Origin: UBA9647 sp049522195
GTDB lineage: Bacteria; Bacteroidota; Ignavibacteria; UBA10030
Reading direction: 5' to 3'
Assembly (NCBI GenBank): GCA_049522195.1
Contig: JBEKOB010000021.1
Location: 1-57,408, forward strand
DNA length: 57,408 nt
Shown: positions 49,850-57,408 of the stretch, piece by piece
Position numbering within the stretch: position 1 is the first letter of the stretch
How the letters are laid out: every line of letters starts with the position of its first letter
The notes under the pieces: model-generated
What the model was told of the DNA's origin: nothing
The model's input: only the letters and a program-made list of their open reading frames with translations
Databases searched by the model: none
Position numbers and translations under genes: made by a program

Positions 49850-50851
49850 TTACAACTTCGGATGTTCATGGAAGAACTGCCACATTTTTTCTGTGGCGTT
49901 GAGCGTTTTGACCGTCGGGCCGAAGAGCATGCTCGGATGGAATCTGTCCGTCGGCGAAGGATATGCGTGACCGTGTCCCTTGATAACGATGGAACGAACT
50001 TCCGTTCCGTCCTGTGAGGGTCCCCACAACAGAATTTTCAGCTTCTCATCATCCTGCAATACCTTCGGTTCGGGAGCGAGCCCGAGCATCGTAGCCCATG
50101 AACGGGGGCTTTGCAGCGCAGGCGGGACTGTAGCCGTGCGTCCCGCGATTGTAATGTCTCCACCTGCCATAGGTGTGAACGGATCTTTGTCGCCAACAAT
50201 TTGAATGAGAGAAACAACATTGTGGAGCGGTTTCGGTTCGAGGAAGAAATGTCCCGCGACGACTCCGACTGCCGCGACCAAATCTGCCCGCTCGAAAGCG
50301 AAACGGTATGCCATGCCCGCCCCGTTTGAATGTCCGGCAACGTAAATTCTTTTTGGGTCGATGTTGATCTCGTGCTGCACCTTATCGATGAGTGCGCCGA
50401 GAAATCCTACGTCGTCGATGTTTTTCGCCGTCGCGGAAAAGTCTCCTGCCGCGAGGCTCTGCTTTCCTCCCGAATTCCACGTCTGTGGATTTCCGATGAA
50501 GCTTTCTGATCGCTTCTCGTTCCTGGGAGTGCTGTTTGGAACGATTGTAACGAACCCCTCTTTTTCTCCAAGCTCGGTCCACCCCGTGCTCTCAATGACG
50601 TTCTTCGCCGATCCGCCTGCGCCATGAAGCATCATGACCAACGGCCAACCCGTTGTGGGAACATGTTCGGTTTTCGGTACGAAGATCACTGCGGTTCGCA
50701 GTCGTCCTTCATGTTCGAACTCGACGTCATTTCTCCCTGGATGGAGCTGAAGACGTGCAGGCAGCATCCCGCCTGAGGTTGAAATGAGGGCGAAGAGATT
50801 GAGTGAAGCGAAGGTCAGCAAAGAGATGCTGAAGATCATATCGAAATCCAT
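49850..50851 (-). CDS. secreted PHB depolymerase/LpqC-like alpha/beta hydrolase
   Basis: A 333-aa esterase. The N terminus (MDFDMIFSISLLTFASLNLFALI) is a signal peptide or anchor. The hydrolase core has the oxyanion-hole segment MLHGAGG (74-80), the nucleophile elbow AGHSNGAG (Ser175), VGDKDPFTP with the likely acid Asp, and a late GHGHAYP histidine. The order 'VFVPK... GWPLVMMLHGAGGS' and 'IYVAGHSNGAGMAYRF' is typical of the polyhydroxybutyrate depolymerase / feruloyl esterase family. The true substrate could be a polyester or an acylated plant sugar. It converges with the MerR gene and is divergent from NupC. Confidence 0.88.
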   Translation of the reverse strand: MDFDMIFSISLLTFASLNLFALISTSGGMLPARLQLHPGRNDVEFEHEGRLRTAVIFVPKTEHVPTTGWPLVMMLHGAGGSAKNVIESTGWTELGEKEGFVTIVPNSTPRNEKRSESFIGNPQTWNSGGKQSLAAGDFSATAKNIDDVGFLGALIDKVQHEINIDPKRIYVAGHSNGAGMAYRFAFERADLVAAVGVVAGHFFLEPKPLHNVVSLIQIVGDKDPFTPMAGGDITIAGRTATVPPALQSPRSWATMLGLAPEPKVLQDDEKLKILLWGPSQDGTEVRSIVIKGHGHAYPSPTDRFHPSMLFGPTVKTLNATEKMWQFFHEHPKL

Positions 50852-51166
50852 TTGTCTATAAGTGAGAACTGACAGCCCTGAAGGGGATTCGCTCCCTTAA
50901 GGTACTGAGACGGCTCCGGAGGAGCAAGGTTTAATGCAATCGTGCTATCGTTGCTGCGGGGTGAGTTCCAGGGTCTCTTTTGTATGCCCGGAGGTAGTCT
51001 CTCATACTTTCTACTTCTTATCCCGATACTCTATTACTTCCATCTTTCTCGAATTCTTTATACCTTTTCCGCCATCTGAAGCGTTGCGGCCTTCCTTTGA
51101 CTCGCACCGTCGTTCCGTGCTTCGCTTCGAATCACCTATTACCCATTCCATATCGAGAGGAGCAGT
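50852..51166. other. intergenic region between divergent esterase and nucleoside transporter genes
   Basis: This 315-bp stretch must hold both promoters. A short GCTCC-GGA-GGAGC hairpin lies at about 50912. I looked for a purine riboswitch-like leader before the nucleoside transporter and saw none. Confidence 0.5.
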
Positions 51167-52489
51167 ATGGATTTCTCATCGGTCGGACGCGGGCTTCTGG
51201 GACTCATCATCGTCACTGGGATCGCCTTCCTTTTCTCTCCCAACAAACGGGCAATCAGCTGGCGCCTTGTCGGCGTTGGTCTTGGGATGCAATTCGTCTT
51301 CGCTCTCTTTGTGCTCAAAACGGACATCGGGAGGCAGATCTTTGACGCGATCAGCAAGGGCTTTGTCCGCCTCTTTGCGTTCGCCCTGAACGGAGCACAA
51401 TTCGTCTTCGGCTCGTTGGCGACCGCTCCCGGAGAAAAGGGGAGTCTCGGGTTTTTCTTTGCCTTCCAGGTGCTTCCAACAATCATTTTCTTCGCTTCCT
51501 TCATGTCCATTATGTATCACCTCGGCATTATGCAACGTGTCGTGCAGGGGATGGCGTGGGTCATGGCGAAGTTCATGAAAGCGAGCGGCGCAGAATCACT
51601 GTGCGTTGCAGCGGCGACATTTATCGGTCAGACGGAAGCACCGCTGGTCATCCGGCCGTACATTGCTAAGATGACGCAGTCTGAGCTCTACACGATCATG
51701 ACGAGCGGCATGGCGCACATCGCGGGGGGCGTGATGATCGCGTACTACACGCTCCTGGGCGTTGCCTACGCGAAATCATACGGCATGGGCCTCGATGCAT
51801 CGCAGATTTACTTCGCCGGACATCTGCTTGCGGCCGTCATCATGGCTGCCCCTGCAACGATCGTTGTAGCGAAGATGCTCTTCCCGGAGACGGAGGAGCC
51901 CCTGACAATGGGAACGGTGAAGCTGAAGATCGAGAAGACTTATTCCAATGTCATCGAAGCAGCAGCATCAGGTGCATCCACCGGCGTGCAGCTTGCACTA
52001 AACGTCGGCGGCATGCTCATCGCTTTCATTGCATTTATCGCTCTGATGAATTTCCTGCTTGGATTGCTTGGTGATGCAACAGGGCTCAGCGCAACGTGCC
52101 AGGCGCAGTTTGGGAAACCGCTTTCACTGGAGCTTCTGTTTGGACTGATCTTTCAGTTCATTGCGTTCGCGATCGGTGTCCCGTGGGGAGATGCGCTCAA
52201 TGTCGGAAGCCTGATGGGCTTGAAGCTTGTCCTAAATGAGTTTGTCGCCTACTCACAGATGGCGGATGTCGTCGCGGCGCATCAACTTTCCGAAAAAGCC
52301 ATCGTCATTTCAACGTATGCACTCTGCGGGTTCGCGAATTTTTCGTCGATCGCGATCCAAATCGGCGGCATCAGCCCGCTCGCGGAGAACAGGCGAAGCG
52401 ACATCGCTAAACTCGGTTTCCGCGCTCTTCTGGGAGGCACCATTGCAACATGGATGACGGCCTCGATTGCAGGCATGTTTGTGAGTTAG
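51167..52489 (+). CDS. NupC-family concentrative nucleoside transporter
   Basis: A 440-aa inner-membrane symporter with about ten helices and a short periplasmic N terminus. CNT-family signatures: GQTEAPLVIRPYI with the substrate-site G-Q-T-E-A-P, 'MTSGMAHIAGGVMIAYY', 'GVPWGDALNVGSLMG', and late 'ALCGFANFSSIAIQIGGI'. It would bring nucleosides in with H+ or Na+. AGGAG lies 4 nt before the ATG. It is followed by an NCS2 nucleobase permease gene in the same direction, with a repeat-containing gap between. Confidence 0.92.
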   Translation: MDFSSVGRGLLGLIIVTGIAFLFSPNKRAISWRLVGVGLGMQFVFALFVLKTDIGRQIFDAISKGFVRLFAFALNGAQFVFGSLATAPGEKGSLGFFFAFQVLPTIIFFASFMSIMYHLGIMQRVVQGMAWVMAKFMKASGAESLCVAAATFIGQTEAPLVIRPYIAKMTQSELYTIMTSGMAHIAGGVMIAYYTLLGVAYAKSYGMGLDASQIYFAGHLLAAVIMAAPATIVVAKMLFPETEEPLTMGTVKLKIEKTYSNVIEAAASGASTGVQLALNVGGMLIAFIAFIALMNFLLGLLGDATGLSATCQAQFGKPLSLELLFGLIFQFIAFAIGVPWGDALNVGSLMGLKLVLNEFVAYSQMADVVAAHQLSEKAIVISTYALCGFANFSSIAIQIGGISPLAENRRSDIAKLGFRALLGGTIATWMTASIAGMFVS

Positions 52490-52511
52490 AGTCTTGGGGG
52501 AAACTTGGGGG

Positions 52512-52636
52512 TGAACAGTAAACAGTGAATAGTAAATAGTGGCGGCGAACCGGGTCCAATTGGTAACATTTCGTATTTCGAGTTTAGGGTTTCGGATTTC
52601 CTTGGTATTTCGATATTAGGATTTCGAATTTGAATT
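52512..52636. repeat. degenerate repeats between the transporter genes
   Basis: GAACAGTAAACAGTGAATAG words (52512-52540) are followed by TTTCGTATTTCGAGTTTAGG / TTTCGGATTTCC / TATTTCGATATTAGGATTTCG words (52556-52636). The second part is the family seen at 18757-18930 and 28021-28235. Confidence 0.7.
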
Positions 52637-52666
52637 GGTCACGAAGAACAAACTGAGGACCATGCT

Positions 52667-54268
52667 ATGAATGCACCTTCGAAACGTTACCAGTGGTTTG
52701 CACTTGGGGACTTGAACGGGTTCTTCGGGCTGATGTTCGATAACCTGACCGTTCTCTCTTTCCTCGCGGGCATACTTGTTTTCGTATTTAAGTTTCCTGC
52801 TGACATTGTCTACACCAGAATGTTTCCCGGCACGGCGTTCGGTGTGCTCTTTGGTGACATCGTGTATACATGGATGGCCTTTCGGCTCTCAAAGAAGACG
52901 GGCAACACTACTGTCACCGCAATGCCTCTGGGCCTGGATACTCCATCCACCATTGGTATCGCCCTTGTTGTGCTCGGTCCGGCGTTTGTCGGCCTGAAGG
53001 CAGAAGGGTTATCTGAGCATGATGCAGCGATGATGACGTGGTATATCGGCATGGCGACGATGGTGATGATCGGCGTGCTGAAAGTCGTATTTTCTTTCAT
53101 CGGTCAGTGGGTGCAGAGAGTGGTCCCGCAAGCAGGGCTCCTTGGTTCGCTGGCGGGGATTGGGCTCGCGCTGATCGGATTGACGCCGCTCGTCGATGTT
53201 TTCGGCATGCCCATCGTAGGGATGATTTCCCTCGGACTAATCCTCTATACGCTGGTCGCGCGGATCCGGCTTCCGAAGAATTTCCCGAGCGTGTTCGCTG
53301 CTGTGTTCGTCGGGACTGTCATCTACTATCTCTTCGGTCACACAGGGTGGATGGGGGGGACATATGCCGGAGCGCCGGCGATGGACCTTCATTTTGGATT
53401 ACCCACCCCGACGCTTGGTTTCACTGAGGGTTTCACGCGCGCATTGAAGTACCTGCCGATCGCGATCCCGTTTGGCTTGTTGACAGTCGTCGGAGGTATC
53501 AACGTCACGGAGAGTGCCCGCGTGGCGGGAGATGATTATAACACCAGGAGCATCCTTCTCACCGAAGCGATTGCAACCCTCATAGCCGGGCTGTGTGGAG
53601 GGGTGGCACAATCGACGCCTTACATCGGTCAGCCCGCATACAAGCACATGGGGTCTCGTGCAGGTTACACGTTGCTGACCGGGCTCTTCATCGGACTCGG
53701 CGGGATCCTCGGATATGTCTCATTCTTTGTCGAACTTATTCCGCGCGCAGTGCTCGCACCTATCCTGATTTTTGTGGCCCTGGACATTGTCTGCCAATCA
53801 TTTCTTGCATGTCCTGCCAGACACGCGCCGGCCGTGGCATTTGCCTTTTTCCCAACTGTTGCCCGGCTGCTCTCGATCAAGCTTGGGAATCCGGATTTCG
53901 TACCGGTTGAGAATTTTCAGAAACTGATGACTGCCCCCGGCAAGGCGCTTCCCGAACTCCTCGTGACATTTGCACTCGGAAACGGATTCATCGTCACTGC
54001 AATGTTGTGGGGTGGTTTCCTGGCAGAGCTCATCGATCGCCATCTCCGAAAAGCCTCGATCTATCTGCTCATACTTGCGGGACTCACATTTTTCGGTGTT
54101 ATCCATTCAGCATCGGCGGACGGAGTTATGTATCTCCCCTGGGCATTGGAAAGTGTTTTGCAGAAAATCCCGTACCAGTTCGCGGCCGCATATCTTGCGT
54201 TTGCATTTATGCTCTTCTTGTTCTCGTTCACGAAGGAATCGCTTGAACCGATGCCTGAGCACGAGTAG
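52667..54268 (+). CDS. NCS2-family nucleobase permease (AzgA/xanthine-uracil type)
   Basis: A 533-aa inner-membrane permease with 12-14 helices. Family landmarks: 'GDLNGFFGLMFDNLTVLSFLAGIL', 'TAMPLGLDTPSTIGIAL', 'GGINVTESARVAGDDYNTRSILLTEAIATLIAGLCGG' (the conserved core region), and 'QSTPYIGQPAYKHMGSRAGYTLLTGLFIGLGG'. This group imports purine or pyrimidine bases with protons. Together with the preceding NupC gene it suggests salvage of nucleosides and bases. GAGG lies 8 nt before the ATG. An inverted repeat follows the stop at 54288-54322. Confidence 0.9.
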   Translation: MNAPSKRYQWFALGDLNGFFGLMFDNLTVLSFLAGILVFVFKFPADIVYTRMFPGTAFGVLFGDIVYTWMAFRLSKKTGNTTVTAMPLGLDTPSTIGIALVVLGPAFVGLKAEGLSEHDAAMMTWYIGMATMVMIGVLKVVFSFIGQWVQRVVPQAGLLGSLAGIGLALIGLTPLVDVFGMPIVGMISLGLILYTLVARIRLPKNFPSVFAAVFVGTVIYYLFGHTGWMGGTYAGAPAMDLHFGLPTPTLGFTEGFTRALKYLPIAIPFGLLTVVGGINVTESARVAGDDYNTRSILLTEAIATLIAGLCGGVAQSTPYIGQPAYKHMGSRAGYTLLTGLFIGLGGILGYVSFFVELIPRAVLAPILIFVALDIVCQSFLACPARHAPAVAFAFFPTVARLLSIKLGNPDFVPVENFQKLMTAPGKALPELLVTFALGNGFIVTAMLWGGFLAELIDRHLRKASIYLLILAGLTFFGVIHSASADGVMYLPWALESVLQKIPYQFAAAYLAFAFMLFLFSFTKESLEPMPEHE

Positions 54269-54287
54269 CATGCTGCATGGAAGACCC

Positions 54288-54322
54288 GTCAGGTTTTCAT
54301 GGGAATTTATTGGAAACCTGAC
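54288..54322. repeat. inverted repeat after the NCS2 gene
   Basis: GTCAGGTTT (54288-54296) and AAACCTGAC (54314-54322) form a 9-bp stem with a 17-nt loop, 19 bp after the stop codon. There is no T tract, so it may be a weak terminator or a processed structure. Confidence 0.6.
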
Positions 54323-54396
54323 AGCTCTACGCGAGTCTCGTTAAACCTCCCGACCTCCTGCGATGTCAAAGGCCTACGAGGAGGAGGAAAAACCAT

Positions 54397-55104
54397 ATGA
54401 AACCGAATAAACTGCTTACCATTCTTACCGTTCTCAGCGCTGCCATTGCACTTGCCCTGGCAGGTTGTTCCGACAAAGGCAATGTGAACGCACCCCAGCA
54501 GGTGAATTTCGATGGAGCGCAATTCGCCGTAGTGGACTATGGCGATGTTCAGAACGGCATCGAGGATGCGACCACAACGTCCGACATGACGTTCAACAGC
54601 ACACTCTTGAACTACAATTTCGTCGACGGAGACCGATCGTTCGGCCCGGGCGATCCTTCCCTGAGGGGTATGCTTTGGTTCGATCGTTTCGACTTCAGGA
54701 AACACCTCGGCCTTTTCTTCAAGCAACTGAACCTGACCGACGACCAGAAGACTCAAATCCGCGCTTTGGCGAAAACGTTTCAGCAAGACATGAAGCCGCT
54801 GATTCAGCAATTCTATGACGCTAACAAGAGCATCATCCAGGACGCTAATGCGAAACGGCGTGCGATCATGGATGACGTGAAGGGCGGGAAGATCACGCGT
54901 GACTCAGCTGTCGCGCAAATCAGGGATCTCAACCAGGTGACGAGAGATCTGATCAAGAACAACCCCGCATCACAATCAATCAAGATGTTGATGTGTGCTG
55001 AGAGGGATAAGCTTTTTGCAGGTGTAGGGGCCGTTCTTCAGGGAGATCAGATTACGAAATGGAGCGACTGGATAGCGAAGATCCAAAATCCCTGCGCTTC
55101 GTAA
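54397..55104 (+). CDS. Spy/CpxP-like periplasmic lipoprotein (LTxxQ)
   Basis: A 235-aa exported lipoprotein. The lipobox is LALAGC (Cys24) after a hydrophobic signal peptide, so it is probably membrane-attached. The C-terminal half (~105-225) is all-helical. LGLFFKQLNLTDDQKTQIRAL carries the LTxxQ motif of Spy/CpxP-type periplasmic chaperones, followed by 'AKTFQQDMKPLIQQFYDANK' and basic/acidic helices. A second LTxxQ-like motif is not obvious, which leaves the family assignment moderate. AGGAGG with a purine-rich leader precedes the ATG. It has a terminator at 55128-55160 and converges with the exported His-rich protein gene. Confidence 0.8.
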   Translation: MKPNKLLTILTVLSAAIALALAGCSDKGNVNAPQQVNFDGAQFAVVDYGDVQNGIEDATTTSDMTFNSTLLNYNFVDGDRSFGPGDPSLRGMLWFDRFDFRKHLGLFFKQLNLTDDQKTQIRALAKTFQQDMKPLIQQFYDANKSIIQDANAKRRAIMDDVKGGKITRDSAVAQIRDLNQVTRDLIKNNPASQSIKMLMCAERDKLFAGVGAVLQGDQITKWSDWIAKIQNPCAS

Positions 55105-55127
55105 GAAGCTGGCAGATTCGTGAAAAG

Positions 55128-55160
55128 CAAAAAGCCGGTCGATGTCGACCGGCTTTTTCG
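55128..55160 (+). terminator. rho-independent terminator between convergent genes
   Basis: AAAAAGCCGGTCGA-TG-TCGACCGGCTTTTT: a 14-bp stem with T tracts on both strands. It can serve the lipoprotein gene (plus strand) and the exported protein gene on the other strand (stop at 55180). Confidence 0.9.
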
Positions 55161-55179
55161 TTTCTTGTGGATAAGCGCA

Positions 55180-55686
55180 TCAGGCGCCTGGGCCTTTTGC
55201 TTCAGGGATCCCGAGCTTTTTCATCGCATCGAGGTGAGCATTCAGAGCTTTGGTCGCGCCGTCAAAAATTGCCGTGGAGAGTGTCTTGACTGCTGCGATA
55301 TCAGGTGTCGCCTTCTCCATTTCTGCCTTCAGGGTCGCAAGGGCAGTGACCGCTGTTGTCTGTCCCCTCAGAATGATCACGTGGTCGTCCGCGATCATCT
55401 TCGTGTCCGCTTCTGAATAGGTCTTGTGAACCATTGCGTGATAGACGCGGGCATGATCAAGGTCGCTGCTGATCTGTTCCAGGAAGTCCTTGGCGATATC
55501 CATGTTCAATTCGCCTTTTGATGCCTGAGCGAAAAGGGCTTTTGCATGATCTGCAGTGTGCTGATAGCAGAGGCTGAGGGCATAATGATACTCTTCAGCA
55601 TTTCCTTTGACGGTTCCGGCATTGAGGCATGTTGTGGTTAGAAGAACAAGAATCGCGAGTGTCGCGAATATGAAAACCTTTTTCAT
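55180..55686 (-). CDS. small exported helical protein rich in histidine, function unknown
   Basis: A 168-aa protein. The signal peptide is MKKVFIFATLAILVLLTTTCLNAG; a Cys (LTTTC) near the cleavage site could be a lipobox variant but is not a good one. The mature part is a helical bundle with repeated His residues (EEYHYALSLCYQHTADHAKAL, LDHARVYHAMVHKTY, ADDHVIILRG). These could bind metal or haem, but no CxxCH haem motif exists. The ATG at 55686 is chosen because AAAGG lies 9 nt upstream; one at 55695 is possible. I do not recognise the family. It shares the terminator at 55128-55160 with the lipoprotein gene. Confidence 0.75.
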   Translation of the reverse strand: MKKVFIFATLAILVLLTTTCLNAGTVKGNAEEYHYALSLCYQHTADHAKALFAQASKGELNMDIAKDFLEQISSDLDHARVYHAMVHKTYSEADTKMIADDHVIILRGQTTAVTALATLKAEMEKATPDIAAVKTLSTAIFDGATKALNAHLDAMKKLGIPEAKGPGA

Positions 55687-56101
55687 GAACTTCATCCTTT
55701 CTATAATAAGTTGCTGATACCGGTTTTGCAGAAATGATACTGCGTTTGTGAGCACATTAATTAGACGGCGGGATGAGCGAAAGGTTGTGCACAATTATAA
55801 TTTTCCATTTCCTTTGCCAACGTGAACGTGAAACAGGGTCGGAGAATATCAAAAGTGAAAATCCAATTTGCGAATTTTGAGAAGACGACTTCAGCTGCTC
55901 CCATATTCACACTTGAAATTCGGGAACCGTCTTGGAGAAGTAACAATTTCTCACTTTTTGAAACAATTCTGCCTGGGCGTCCTCACAATTGCGGATCGAC
56001 TCAGAATCCGCTACCTTCACTTCAATACCCACTGCATCGTTTCTTTGGTTCCAGGACATCGAGAAGTCTCGAACCTCCGTCCAAAAAATGAGAGACCGAC
56101 A
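55687..56101. other. intergenic region before the URO-D family gene
   Basis: This 415-bp stretch contains divergent promoters for the exported protein (minus) and the URO-D family gene (plus). An open frame runs through it into the URO-D gene from 55868, but its composition is not coding-like. No RNA gene or repeat was recognised. Confidence 0.5.
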
Positions 56102-57232
56102 ATGAATTCACGCGAACGAGTCATCAGTGCCTACGAACGCCGCGGTTACGACCGCATCCCGATCAAACATGAAGCCACGCCAGAAATCAACCGTATGATT
56201 ATGCAGCATTTCGGCCTTAGCAATATGGAGCAGGTGCTGCGGCTCGTCGGTGACGATTTTCGTTATGTCGAGCCTGTCTATGTCGGTCCGGAACTACGGA
56301 CGTTTCCGGATGGGAGCATTGAGGGGTATTTTGGGGAACGGTACCGATATGCACAGTTTGAAGGGGGACGATATCTCGAAGCATGCTATTTGCCATATGC
56401 GGGCATTGAAACACTAGACAAACTCGACCGATCGCATTTTCCTAAGGCAAATTGGTTTGACTATTCGACGATTCGCTCGCAGTGCGAGGCTCTGAGAGAT
56501 CGTTATGCAATTTGTTTTGGAACGGCCGGCGATATGGACTTCATCAACAGTATCGGCCGTGCGCGGGGAATGGAAGAGGTGCTGATGGATCTCCTCGAGG
56601 ACAATGAGGTTTTTCTGGAGATCATGGAGGCGCGCTTCAACTTCTACTACGAACAGCACCGGCGGGTTCTTGAAGCTGCTGGAGGATTGATTGACTTCAC
56701 TCACGTCGGGGATGATCTTGGCAATCAGCGTGGACAAATGATCAGTCACGATATCTTCGAACGACACTTCGCTCCGCGATACAAAAAGTATTTTGACATG
56801 GTACACGGCTACGGTGCACGTACGATGATGCACATGTGCGGTACCGTTGAGGCCTTCCTGCCTCGCCTTATTGGACTAGGGCTCGATGTTCAGGACGTTG
56901 TCCAGCCAACAACGCCGGAAATGGATATTGGTTACCTCAAGTCTCATTATGGCGATCGCCTGACGTTTTGTGGTTCAGTCTGTGTGCAGACCACAATGGC
57001 CTGGGGCACGGTGGATGACGTCGAGCGTGAAGTGCGACGGAGGCTTCAGCTGTTTCCGGAAGGGGGGCTTTTCCTCGGCCCGTCGCACGCGATTCAGGTC
57101 GGCTCGCCGCTGAAAAACATCATCGCACTCTACAAAACTGCCGGATCACTTGCCGAGAAGATTGATGCAACGATTCTCGGAGCAACAGATGGCAGCGATC
57201 CGGAAAAGGTCAACATGTCGAAACTTTTTTGA
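56102..57232 (+). CDS. uroporphyrinogen decarboxylase (URO-D) family protein
   Basis: A 376-aa TIM-barrel protein of the URO-D/corrinoid-methyltransferase superfamily. N-terminal SRERVISAYERRGYDRIP, 'HVGDDLGNQRGQMISHDIFERHFAPRYKKYFD' and 'RTMMHMCGTVEAFLPRLIGLGLDVQDVVQPT' (H-x-C as in the zinc site of MtaA/CmuA-like methyltransferases) are typical of the group that acts on methyl-corrinoid or methoxy compounds, not of HemE. C-terminal 'LFLGPSHAIQVGSPLKNIIALYKTAG' is also family-like. The ATG at 56102 is chosen because homologues begin N-S-R-E-R. Substrate unknown. No corrinoid protein gene is next to it in the window. Confidence 0.85.
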   Translation: MNSRERVISAYERRGYDRIPIKHEATPEINRMIMQHFGLSNMEQVLRLVGDDFRYVEPVYVGPELRTFPDGSIEGYFGERYRYAQFEGGRYLEACYLPYAGIETLDKLDRSHFPKANWFDYSTIRSQCEALRDRYAICFGTAGDMDFINSIGRARGMEEVLMDLLEDNEVFLEIMEARFNFYYEQHRRVLEAAGGLIDFTHVGDDLGNQRGQMISHDIFERHFAPRYKKYFDMVHGYGARTMMHMCGTVEAFLPRLIGLGLDVQDVVQPTTPEMDIGYLKSHYGDRLTFCGSVCVQTTMAWGTVDDVEREVRRRLQLFPEGGLFLGPSHAIQVGSPLKNIIALYKTAGSLAEKIDATILGATDGSDPEKVNMSKLF

Positions 57233-57302
57233 TTTGCTCGAACATGAGAACTCCTTGAGAATTCCGAAATACCAAATACTGGACAAATCCGAAACGCTGA
57301 AT

Positions 57303-57407
57303 TCAATGAGGAAGTGCAACGATCCGACGATAGCGTTCGCGAGGGGTGTCGTAATGTAGCACTTTCCTTGGACGATTGTTTAGCCAACGCTCAATGCGTT
57401 TGAGTTC
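57303..57407 (-). CDS. IS30-like transposase, C-terminal 34 residues only (cut by the window edge)
   Basis: On the minus strand the frame entering at 57407 reads ELKRIERWLNNRPRKVLHYD, then TPRERYRRIVALPH and a stop at 57303-57305. This is the usual C-terminal end of IS30-family DDE transposases (W-L-N-N-R-P-R-K, then x-x-T-P). The rest of the element lies outside the window, and its end should be between 57233 and 57303. It appears intact as far as visible. Confidence 0.7.
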   Translation of the reverse strand, partial: ELKRIERWLNNRPRKVLHYDTPRERYRRIVALPH

Positions 57408-57408
57408 T

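Noticed and set aside
55868..56101. Upstream extension of the URO-D family gene
   Set aside because: Residues are unlike any family member; homologues begin at N-S-R-E-R, so the start is 56102.

Overview
The window looks like a chromosomal segment of a Gram-negative bacterium of the Bacteroidota/Ignavibacteria (FCB) group. The main reason is the 1232-residue secreted protein at 2247-5945, which ends in a 'YPNPFNPSTTI...' type IX secretion (T9SS) sorting domain. Further support comes from the PUR-alpha-like DUF3276 gene at 8581-8802 and the general gene style. Base composition is moderate and mostly even, apart from a more AT-rich non-coding stretch at 5946-7160. I cannot name a species.

Layout. 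1-1225: the 3' part of a multi-spanning membrane protein. 1317-2078: plsC. 2247-5945: the T9SS cargo protein with a fourfold 231-bp internal repeat. 7161-8285: a secreted protein built of 16-residue repeats. 8581-12273: a DUF3276 protein, a small MshEN-domain protein with a doubtful start, an M28 metallopeptidase and a small membrane protein.

12309-41966 is one long minus-strand surface-polysaccharide locus of 22 biosynthetic genes, interrupted by one IS200/RAYT-like transposase. It holds GT2, GT4, GT9 and GT39-type glycosyltransferases, four methyltransferases, a Wzx-type flippase, two asparagine-synthase-type amidotransferases, a YfhO protein, a heparinase II/III-like protein, an epimerase of the CDP-paratose 2-epimerase type, and a WbpB-WbpD-WbpE cassette that should make a 2,3-diacetamido-2,3-dideoxy-uronate. 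No Wzy polymerase, chain-length regulator or initiating phosphoglycosyltransferase is recognisable. The gaps in this locus carry several families of degenerate palindromic repeats.

41989-57408 is mostly plus strand and housekeeping-like: rsmA, a PAP2-family membrane protein, a LysE-type exporter, a membrane-anchored SpoIIE/PP2C phosphatase, aroQ, a HAD hydrolase, acpS, a MerR regulator, a secreted PHB-depolymerase-like esterase (minus strand), a NupC-type nucleoside transporter, an NCS2 nucleobase permease, a Spy/CpxP-like lipoprotein, a small exported His-rich protein (minus strand), a URO-D family protein, and the last 34 codons of an IS30-like transposase at the right edge.

The most interesting link is between the T9SS cargo and the polysaccharide locus. 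In Porphyromonas gingivalis, T9SS cargo is attached to anionic LPS through a sugar derived from a diamino-glucuronamide made by a Wbp pathway. This window combines a T9SS cargo gene, wbpB/D/E homologues and two amidotransferase-type genes. The idea that this locus makes an equivalent anchor glycan is inference and can be tested from the rest of the genome. No tRNA, rRNA, CRISPR array or riboswitch was recognised.
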